NCBI GenBank assembly: GCA_017959525.1
Contig: JAGDAL010000211.1
Location: forward strand, 1-5,938
Source: Lachnospiraceae bacterium
GTDB taxonomy: Bacteria; Bacillota; Clostridia; Lachnospirales; Lachnospiraceae
Direction of reading: 5' to 3'
DNA length: 5,938 nucleotides
The notes below the pieces were generated by a model. The model saw nothing but the letters and a program-made list of their open reading frames with translations, searched no databases and was not told the origin of the DNA. The position numbers were made by a program, and so were the translations under genes. Every line of letters begins with the position of its first letter. Position 1 is the first letter of the stretch. Shown here one piece after another: positions 1-5,312 of the stretch.

Positions 1-63
1 AATTTGAAATAATTTAAAATTACATAAAATAAACGGTCGGAATTTGTATAAAATACCGTCGCT

Positions 64-105
64 TGAAAAAGTACAGAAAAATCTTAGTGAAAAAGTACAC
101 AAAAA
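64..105 (+). repeat. Imperfect direct repeat upstream of the promoter, candidate activator sites
   Basis: Two 18-base copies, 64-81 (TGAAAAAGTACAGAAAAA) and 88-105 (TGAAAAAGTACACAAAAA), differ at one base and are 24 bases apart start to start. The same orientation, a spacing near two helical turns and a place upstream of the predicted promoter fit tandem sites for a dimeric activator. AraC-family regulators or YesN-type response regulators often control such sugar operons. The second copy ends about 77 bases before the predicted -35 box, somewhat far for direct contact with RNA polymerase. The repeat is seen directly; its function is inferred, and A-tracts inflate chance similarity. Confidence 0.5.
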
Positions 106-147
106 CAGATGGTATGAGTATGTCAATATCAACAAAAAGACTATATA

Positions 148-172
148 TTTAGAAATATCTAAAATAATTTAG
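148..172. promoter_or_regulatory. Overlapping TTTAG/CTAAA dyads, candidate operator
   Basis: Three alternating half-sites lie here: TTTAG at 148-152, CTAAA at 159-163 and TTTAG at 168-172. They form two mutually overlapping dyads, TTTAGA-AATA-TCTAAA (148-163) and CTAAA-ATAA-TTTAG (159-172). They sit just upstream of the predicted -35 box and so are probably read as DNA rather than RNA. The second dyad has the same layout as the one at 187-200. The region is very A/T-rich, so some dyads are expected by chance, and no known regulator is recognised. Confidence 0.4.
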
Positions 173-182
173 CGTATAACTA

Positions 183-211
183 TTGACTAAACAATTTTAG
201 AAGCATAAGAT
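183..211 (+). promoter_or_regulatory. Predicted sigma-A-type promoter of the operon
   Basis: TTGACT at 183-188 matches the -35 consensus at five of six positions. TAAGAT at 206-211 matches the -10 consensus at four of six, and the spacer is 17 bases. Transcription would start near 218, giving an untranslated leader of about 58 bases before the first gene. A CTAAA-N4-TTTAG dyad (187-200) lies over the end of the -35 box and the spacer, a usual place for a repressor site. An alternative -10-like TATAAC (175-180) has no recognisable -35 partner and is less likely. Confidence 0.5.
187..200. promoter_or_regulatory. CTAAA-N4-TTTAG dyad inside the promoter, candidate repressor site
   Basis: CTAAA (187-191) and TTTAG (196-200) form a perfect 5-bp inverted repeat around CAAT. 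This is the same arrangement as the dyad at 159-172, 28 bases upstream start to start. It overlaps the last two bases of the -35 box and the spacer, so a bound protein would block RNA polymerase. The sequence identity is seen; a repressor role is inferred. The bound regulator is unknown. Confidence 0.4.
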
Positions 212-224
212 GGATGTATCAAAA

Positions 225-246
225 GAAAACAAGCTCGTTTGTTTTC
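225..246. promoter_or_regulatory. Palindrome in the 5' leader, operator or leader hairpin
   Basis: GAAAACAA (225-232) and TTGTTTTC (239-246) are perfect reverse complements around six bases, and a G-T wobble could extend the stem to nine pairs with a CTCG loop. It would begin about seven bases after the predicted transcription start and end 17 bases before the ribosome binding site. As RNA the stem is A/U-rich and only moderately stable, so a downstream operator is at least as likely. It does not match the LacI-type layout with a central CG, nor closely the AraR operator. Confidence 0.45.
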
Positions 247-276
247 GAAGCTATCATTCATTTAGGAGGGTATAGA

Positions 277-1740
277 ATGAAGAAGAAGTTACTAGCAATG
301 ACAATGGCTATGCTCATGGGCGCAGTAGCAGTGACAGGATGCTCTACTACAACCGTGGAAGAGTCAGGGGAAACATCTGGAGACGCAACCGCAGCTGAGG
401 GAGCTGAGGATGAGAGCTCTACCGATTCCTTCACAGGAAACGGAGACAAGACATTGAATGTCTTCCTTTACATGCAGGAGCATGAGAAGGAAATCTACAA
501 GAAATTGGTTAGCGAATTCGTAGATGAGCACAAGGACGAGATCAAGGAAGTTGTATTCGAAGTTACTACTCAGGATGAGTACAACACCAAGATGATTGCC
601 AACATGACCGCAAATGATTTGCCGGACGTATTCTACGTTGGACCATCTGCAGTTCGTTCTTATGTAGATAACGGATATGTATTACCGTTAGATGACTATG
701 TAGATGCTGATACCATCAGCAAGGTATGGGGAACCACACAGGAAATCTACAGCTATGACGGCAAGAACATCGGAAGCGGCAGCTTATATGCACTTCCTAA
801 GGATCTTTCCTGCTTCGCATTTGCTTACAACAAGGACTTATTCGATGAAGCAGGTCTGGATTATCCGGATCCAAACAAGCCATACACCTATGATGAGTTC
901 GTAGAAGTATGTAAGGCATTAACCAAGGATACTGATGGTGACGGCGAAGTTGACCAGTGGGGTGTTGCAAATGCAAACCAGTTCGGTATGACTCCTTACC
1001 TGTATTCTAACGGCGTGAAGTTCTTAAATGAGGACATGACCAAGGTTAACGTTGCAAACAACAAGCAGTTGGAAGAAGCATTGACCTTCTACACGGACTT
1101 AACCATTAACGGATATACACCTACCGTTGATCAGGATGCTGCTCTTGGCGGATACCAGAGATGGTTAGACGGCCAGATCGGTTTCTATGCATGCGGTACC
1201 TGGGATGTAGCTGCATTCATGGATGATGCTACTTTCCCATATGAGTGGGATTTATGTGGATGGCCGGTTGGACCTTCCGGTGATGGAAGATCTCATACTT
1301 GGATGGGTTCTGTAGGATACTGTGTATCCGCAACCAGCGAGACTCCGGACCTTGCAGCTCAGTTGATTGCTAAGCTTTCCACTGATGAAGATGGACAGAG
1401 AGCAGTATCCGGTATCTCTACCGGCAGCTCCATCCAGCTTCCAAACATTACTGACCTTGCTTACGGCGAATTCAAGGATGCTGTTGCTGACGGATCTCTT
1501 CCATTCCCAAGCAATATGGATGTAATCTTCGGTTACTTCGACAGCAACGATCACTATGCAGCATCTCTTCAGGAGACTGACTACACCTACAACGCTGAGT
1601 GGTTCGATCCATTCTGGCAGGGTGTAACCAACATCCAGAGCGGTGACATCAGCGTTCATGATTTCCTTCAGGAAGTTGAGCCTGAGATGCAGTCTGCATT
1701 GGATAACGCAATCGAGTTACAGAATTCTGCAACCAACTAA
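277..1740 (+). CDS. ABC transporter sugar-binding lipoprotein (CUT1 type)
   Basis: This 487-residue protein captures sugar, probably oligosaccharide, outside the membrane and delivers it to the two permeases encoded next. Residues 1-21 are a lipoprotein signal (MKKK, hydrophobic core, VTG) with lipidation expected at Cys22. Residues 23-55 are an acidic Ser/Thr/Glu-rich linker. The rest is a family-1 extracellular solute-binding domain, with the typical DLPDVF stretch (114-119), ALPKD followed by AFAYNKDLFDEAGL (172-194) and a Trp-rich C-terminal half. Asp-rich D218-x-D-G-D-G-x-V-D226 resembles a calcium-binding loop. The start at 277 is chosen because AGGAGGG (264-270) lies six bases upstream and the signal peptide begins there; an in-frame ATG at 214 would add 21 residues with no ribosome binding site. 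The substrate is not readable from the sequence; the GH43 neighbours suggest arabino-oligosaccharides. Confidence 0.95.
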   Translation: MKKKLLAMTMAMLMGAVAVTGCSTTTVEESGETSGDATAAEGAEDESSTDSFTGNGDKTLNVFLYMQEHEKEIYKKLVSEFVDEHKDEIKEVVFEVTTQDEYNTKMIANMTANDLPDVFYVGPSAVRSYVDNGYVLPLDDYVDADTISKVWGTTQEIYSYDGKNIGSGSLYALPKDLSCFAFAYNKDLFDEAGLDYPDPNKPYTYDEFVEVCKALTKDTDGDGEVDQWGVANANQFGMTPYLYSNGVKFLNEDMTKVNVANNKQLEEALTFYTDLTINGYTPTVDQDAALGGYQRWLDGQIGFYACGTWDVAAFMDDATFPYEWDLCGWPVGPSGDGRSHTWMGSVGYCVSATSETPDLAAQLIAKLSTDEDGQRAVSGISTGSSIQLPNITDLAYGEFKDAVADGSLPFPSNMDVIFGYFDSNDHYAASLQETDYTYNAEWFDPFWQGVTNIQSGDISVHDFLQEVEPEMQSALDNAIELQNSATN

Positions 1741-1766
1741 TCATTTTTACATAACTAGAGTATGAC

Positions 1767-1800
1767 ATATGGGCCCCTTACCGATGTGAGGGGCTCATAT
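1767..1800 (+). promoter_or_regulatory. Intercistronic stem-loop between binding protein and permease genes
   Basis: ATATGGGCCCCT (1767-1778) pairs with AGGGGCTCATAT (1789-1800) over 12 positions with one G-U pair. The stem can extend by three more pairs to a CGAT tetraloop. No run of T follows, so it is not a standard intrinsic terminator. Such hairpins after the binding-protein gene in sugar ABC operons commonly protect the upstream mRNA from 3' exonucleases or cause partial termination, giving more binding protein than permease. The structure is seen; its effect is inferred. The next gene's ribosome binding site lies 16 bases beyond it. Confidence 0.75.
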
Positions 1801-1826
1801 TGGGTAAGGTTTGATAGGAGTACGAT

Positions 1827-2744
1827 ATGACAGACAAAAAGGGTAAAACACAGCTGTCTGCAATGGCAAAAAGAGAAGAGCGTTGGGCGTGGCTGTTTAT
1901 TGCAGCACCGTTTGTGGGCTTTTTATGCTTCATGGCTTATCCGATTATTTTTGCAATCATTGTAAGTTTAAGCCGGTGGACCGGTATCAATTCCCTCTGG
2001 GGTAATATTGTGGGATTCCGCAACTACATTGAAATCTTCCAGGATGCCAAGTTCTGGAAATCCATGGGAACCACCATCATTTATATGATCGGTATTCCGG
2101 TTGGTATGATTCTTGGCGTTACCATCGCTATGGGATTGAATCGTAAGATCCCGGGACGACGGGTACTGACTACCATGTACTATGTACCGGTAGTATCTTC
2201 CCTGGTCGCAGTATCCATTCTGTGGGCATGGGTGTTCAACTTCGATTATGGTTTGTTGAACAGCATCATTAAGTTCCTGACAGGCATGCATGGTCCGAAC
2301 TGGTTGGGAGATGAGGTCATGGTCAAAGTGGCAATGATCATCTTCATGGTTTGGAAGGGCCTTGGTAGTTCCATTATTCTCTACCTGGCAGGATTACAAA
2401 ATATTCCGAGAGACTATTACGAAGCTGCTGAGATTGACGGCGCAGGAAGCTGGGACAAGTTCGCAAACATTACCTGGCCGCTGTTGTCTCCGGTAACGTT
2501 CTACATATTGATTACCTCATTGATCGGTGGATTCCAGGTATTCGTTGAAGTCCAGGTTATGGCATCCAACGGAGGTAAGAATTACTCCGCAGCAACCGTT
2601 GTATTCTATCTGTACGAGAAGGCCTTCAAGAATGGCCAGCTGGGATACGGAAGTGCCATCGCAGTAATTTTGGCAATCATCATTTTCATTATTACAGCAA
2701 TCAACTTCCATGGACAGAATAAATGGGTGAAGACAATCGATTAG
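1827..2744 (+). CDS. Sugar ABC transporter permease, MalF/UgpA/AraP type
   Basis: This 305-residue inner-membrane subunit forms half of the transport channel of a CUT1 carbohydrate importer. About six membrane segments are visible: near 20-47, 82-104, 113-137, 165-189, 221-241 and 273-294. The cytoplasmic EAA loop that contacts the ATPase is intact, with E199-A200-A201, D204-G205-A206 and P218-L219-L220. Length and layout match the UgpA/LplB-like members; the extra periplasmic loop of enteric MalF is absent. AGGAG at 1816-1820, six bases before the ATG, supports this start. It follows the binding-protein gene after an 86-base gap with a hairpin. The stop codon overlaps the ribosome binding site of the next permease, so the two permeases are probably translated at matched levels. 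Confidence 0.95.
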   Translation: MTDKKGKTQLSAMAKREERWAWLFIAAPFVGFLCFMAYPIIFAIIVSLSRWTGINSLWGNIVGFRNYIEIFQDAKFWKSMGTTIIYMIGIPVGMILGVTIAMGLNRKIPGRRVLTTMYYVPVVSSLVAVSILWAWVFNFDYGLLNSIIKFLTGMHGPNWLGDEVMVKVAMIIFMVWKGLGSSIILYLAGLQNIPRDYYEAAEIDGAGSWDKFANITWPLLSPVTFYILITSLIGGFQVFVEVQVMASNGGKNYSAATVVFYLYEKAFKNGQLGYGSAIAVILAIIIFIITAINFHGQNKWVKTID

Positions 2745-2757
2745 GAGGGTAGATGGA

Positions 2758-3648
2758 ATGAGTAAAGAAAAGACGATAAAAGCCGGAAAAAATGATTACA
2801 TCACCGATAAGGTTGTCACACCAAAAGAACGTGCAGTAAATATCATTGTGTTTATTATTCTGGCATTAGTAGCAGTGATTATGGTATTTCCACTGATCTA
2901 TATGGTGCTTACCTCTTTTATGACCAAGAACCAGATTTTATCCGGTCACCTAACCCTGATTCCGGATCCGGTGCTCATCGGTAAGTATCACGAAGTGTTA
3001 AGCAAGGGTCAGTTTATCAGCGGTATCATCAACACCATCAAAGTTGAAATTCCGGTATTGCTGGTTGGTGGATTTACATCCTCCCTGGCAGCATTCGCAT
3101 TTGCCAAGATGAATTTCAGAGGAAAAGATAGGTTCTTCTTGGCGCTGCTTGCTACCATTATGATTCCGTTTGCGGTTGTTATGATTCCGCAGTACGTATT
3201 GTTTACCAAATTAGGCTGGACCAACTCTCTGTTGCCACTGATTATTCCGGGACTCTTCGGTAATGTCAGCATGATTTTCTTCTTGCGACAGAATCTCTAC
3301 AGCATCCCATCCGATTTGATGGATGCAGCGAAGTTGGACGGATGTTCCTACTTCGGAACCTATTGGAGAATCTTCCTTCCGTTGATGAAGGGAGCATTGG
3401 GAACCCAGTTGATGTTGTGGTTCATGGGTATTTGGAACGACTATTTGGCACCGACCATTTTCCTCCGCAGTGAGGCAAACTGGACCTTGCAGGTAGTAAT
3501 TCGATCCTTCAATTCCTATTATGCAATTCAGAGTGATTACGCACTCATTATGGCTGCTTCTGTAATTGCGATGATTCCGACCTTGTTACTCTTTTTCCTA
3601 TTCCAGAGAGTCATCATCGAATCTATTGCAATCAGTGGTATTAAGTAA
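2758..3648 (+). CDS. Sugar ABC transporter permease, MalG/UgpE/AraQ type
   Basis: This 296-residue protein is the second channel subunit, pairing with the preceding permease. About six membrane segments are visible: near 27-52, 97-116, 125-148, 155-176, 211-235 and 261-284. The EAA loop is present with Asp in place of the first Glu (D189-A190-A191, D194-G195, P208-L209), a conservative change. The C-terminal end (QRVIIESIAISGIK) is typical of MalG-like subunits. AGGAGGG (2743-2749) overlaps the upstream stop and lies eight bases before this ATG, leaving only 13 bases between the genes. No ATP-binding subunit follows, as is common in Gram-positive sugar operons that share a MsmX/MsiK-type ATPase encoded elsewhere. 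Confidence 0.95.
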   Translation: MSKEKTIKAGKNDYITDKVVTPKERAVNIIVFIILALVAVIMVFPLIYMVLTSFMTKNQILSGHLTLIPDPVLIGKYHEVLSKGQFISGIINTIKVEIPVLLVGGFTSSLAAFAFAKMNFRGKDRFFLALLATIMIPFAVVMIPQYVLFTKLGWTNSLLPLIIPGLFGNVSMIFFLRQNLYSIPSDLMDAAKLDGCSYFGTYWRIFLPLMKGALGTQLMLWFMGIWNDYLAPTIFLRSEANWTLQVVIRSFNSYYAIQSDYALIMAASVIAMIPTLLLFFLFQRVIIESIAISGIK

Positions 3649-3656
3649 AGGAGCTT

Positions 3657-4355
3657 ATGGATATGGTGGACCGTTATTATGATAATCCGGTCATTCGAAT
3701 ATTGAATCGTTGCACCGACTTGGTGGTATTGAACCTCTTGTTCTTGTTGTGCTGCATTCCGGTGGTTACCATCGGTGCAGCTACAACGGCCATGGCGTCT
3801 GTTACTTTGCGCTCGGTACGTTATGGCGACGGATATGTGGTGCAGAATTTCTTCCGGGCTTTTCGGGAGAACTTCCGTCAATCCACCAGATTGTGGCTGT
3901 TGATTCTGTTATTTGGCGGCATGCTGGTATTGGACTTTCTGTTCTGGAATGGAGAGAAGCCATCCGTCGTTACGAGTACCATGAAGATGGTCACTGTTGC
4001 CCTTGGACTTCTTGGGTATATGGTGTTTGTCTGGCTGGTTCCGTTAATGGCGAAGACCACCGGCACCTTAAGAGAGCAGATTGGGAATGCAATCAAAATG
4101 GCCGTAGGTTATTTCTTCCCATATACCGTAGTGTGCATGGGCCTTCCGATGTTGGCGGCATATCTTGCCTATATCAACGGACCGATGCTGATGTTAATGA
4201 TGGTGATGGGATTCGCGACGGTCTCATATATTTGTTCCTTTTTTATTTATCGTGTGTTTGCCAACCACATGGAGGAGGAATCCTTAGGAAGCGAGGACGT
4301 ACTGTACCCGCTTCGCAAGAAATCCAACGAGGAGAACGAAAAGAATGGCAGATGA
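3657..4355 (+). CDS. DUF624 (YesL-like) membrane protein
   Basis: This protein of 232 residues has about five membrane segments, near 20-45, 78-97, 109-131, 150-172 and 174-200. A charged, Glu/Lys/Asn-rich C-terminal tail follows. The N-terminal pattern (NPVIRILNRCTDLVVLNLLF, then CCIPVVTIGAATTA, then FFRAFRENFRQST) is characteristic of DUF624, whose Bacillus member YesL lies among pectin-utilisation genes. The family has no established biochemical function; repeated association with CUT1 sugar importers suggests an accessory role in transport or membrane sensing, which is inference. The start is uncertain: AAAGGAG (3647-3653) is only three bases from ATG 3657 but nine from the in-frame ATG at 3663, so the protein may begin at residue 3. 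It starts eight bases after the permease stop and overlaps the next gene by 11 bases. Confidence 0.88.
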   Translation: MDMVDRYYDNPVIRILNRCTDLVVLNLLFLLCCIPVVTIGAATTAMASVTLRSVRYGDGYVVQNFFRAFRENFRQSTRLWLLILLFGGMLVLDFLFWNGEKPSVVTSTMKMVTVALGLLGYMVFVWLVPLMAKTTGTLREQIGNAIKMAVGYFFPYTVVCMGLPMLAAYLAYINGPMLMLMMVMGFATVSYICSFFIYRVFANHMEEESLGSEDVLYPLRKKSNEENEKNGR

Positions 4356-5298
4356 AATGATTTATAACAAACCATGGATTATGCAACGAGCAGATCCGTA
4401 TGTGACATACCATGACGGATATTACTATTTTACGGCATCTGTTCCGGCTTATGATTCCATTGTGCTTCGTAGAAGTAAGACATTAGAAGGATTGGCCGAA
4501 GCCGAGGAGAAGGTTCTTTGGACCAAGCATACTTCCGGTCCGATGAGTGAACATATCTGGGCTCCGGAGCTGCATTTTCTCTTTGGCAAGTGGTATATCT
4601 ATTTTGCCGGCGGCGAGAAGGAAGATGTGTGGAACATTCGCCCATACGTCTTAGAGTGTACCGGTGAGAATCCGTATGAGGATGCTTGGGTAGAGAAAGG
4701 CAAAATGCAGTGTGCAGACGAAGATGAGTTTTCCTTCCGTGCCTTTTCTTTGGATGCAACCATCTTTGAAAACAAAGGTGACTATTACATGATTTGGGCA
4801 GAAAAAGTAGGCGTTGGTCGACAGATCAGCAACCTCTATATTGCCCGCCTGGAGAGTGCAACCAAGCTTGCTACGGTGCAGGTACTCCTTACCACACCGG
4901 ATTATGATTGGGAGCGCGTGGGCTTCTGGGTCAATGAAGGCCCTGCAGTCTTAAAGCATGAGAACAAGATTTATGTGACCTTCTCCGCCAGCGAGACCGG
5001 TGCTGCTTATTGCGTGGGTATGCTAAGTGCAGATGAAGATGCGGACTTATTGGATCCCTTAAGCTGGAGCAAATCCAGACAGCCGGTATTGTCAACGGAT
5101 GCAAGCCTTGGTCTCTATGGCCCGGGACACAATTCCTTTACGAAGGATGCCAACGGTCGGGACATCATGGTGTACCATGCCAGAACCGAAGAGAAGATCG
5201 AAGGCAATCCATTGTACAACCCGAATCGCCATGCATTCTATATGCCGGTGGAATGGGATGAAAGCGGAGCACCTGTTTTTAGCTACAAGAATCGTTAA
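4345..5298 (+). CDS. Cytoplasmic GH43 glycosidase, probable exo-alpha-L-arabinofuranosidase
   Basis: This 317-residue single-domain enzyme spans just one GH43 five-bladed propeller. The three catalytic acids expected for the family are visible: Asp17 in RADPYV (general base), Asp137 in FSLDAT (pKa modulator) and Glu198 in NEGPAV (general acid). The HIWAPELH stretch (70-77) and GPGHNS (259-264, with the conserved His262) are also present. The overall pattern resembles exo-1,5-alpha-L-arabinofuranosidases such as the Streptomyces enzyme assigned to subfamily GH43_26; that assignment is from memory of the family, and xylosidase activity cannot be excluded. No signal peptide or membrane segment is present, so it should act inside the cell on imported oligosaccharides. 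AGGAG (4330-4334) is ten bases before the ATG, and the 11-base overlap with the YesL-like gene suggests translational coupling. Confidence 0.92.
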   Translation: MADEMIYNKPWIMQRADPYVTYHDGYYYFTASVPAYDSIVLRRSKTLEGLAEAEEKVLWTKHTSGPMSEHIWAPELHFLFGKWYIYFAGGEKEDVWNIRPYVLECTGENPYEDAWVEKGKMQCADEDEFSFRAFSLDATIFENKGDYYMIWAEKVGVGRQISNLYIARLESATKLATVQVLLTTPDYDWERVGFWVNEGPAVLKHENKIYVTFSASETGAAYCVGMLSADEDADLLDPLSWSKSRQPVLSTDASLGLYGPGHNSFTKDANGRDIMVYHARTEEKIEGNPLYNPNRHAFYMPVEWDESGAPVFSYKNR

Positions 5299-5312
5299 TG
5301 AGAGATTAAAAG

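Noticed and set aside
64..105. Catabolite repression (cre) sites within the TGAAAAAGTACA repeats
   Set aside because: The copies match TGWAANCGNTNWCA only partly; the central C of CG and the following T are missing, so CcpA binding is not supported.
210..275. Leader ORF of 21 codons ending one base before the first gene's start
   Set aside because: It has no ribosome binding site, starts upstream of the predicted transcription start, and shows no run of regulatory codons. It is probably chance.
214..276. Upstream in-frame ATG extending the binding-protein gene by 21 residues
   Set aside because: No ribosome binding site precedes it, it would bury the lipoprotein signal behind a non-signal stretch, and AGGAGGG sits correctly before ATG 277.
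1252..1659. Long minus-strand open frame inside the binding-protein gene
   Set aside because: It lies wholly within a well-supported gene, has no recognisable domain, and is explained by codon bias of the plus strand. The same applies to the other minus-strand frames.
1767..1800. Rho-independent terminator after the binding-protein gene
   Set aside because: The stem is strong but no T-tract follows, and the next gene starts 26 bases later as part of the same transport system.
3710..4360. 216-codon open frame overlapping the YesL-like gene in another plus frame
   Set aside because: Its translation resembles no family I recognise and lacks a ribosome binding site, while the main frame has clear DUF624 patterns and membrane segments.
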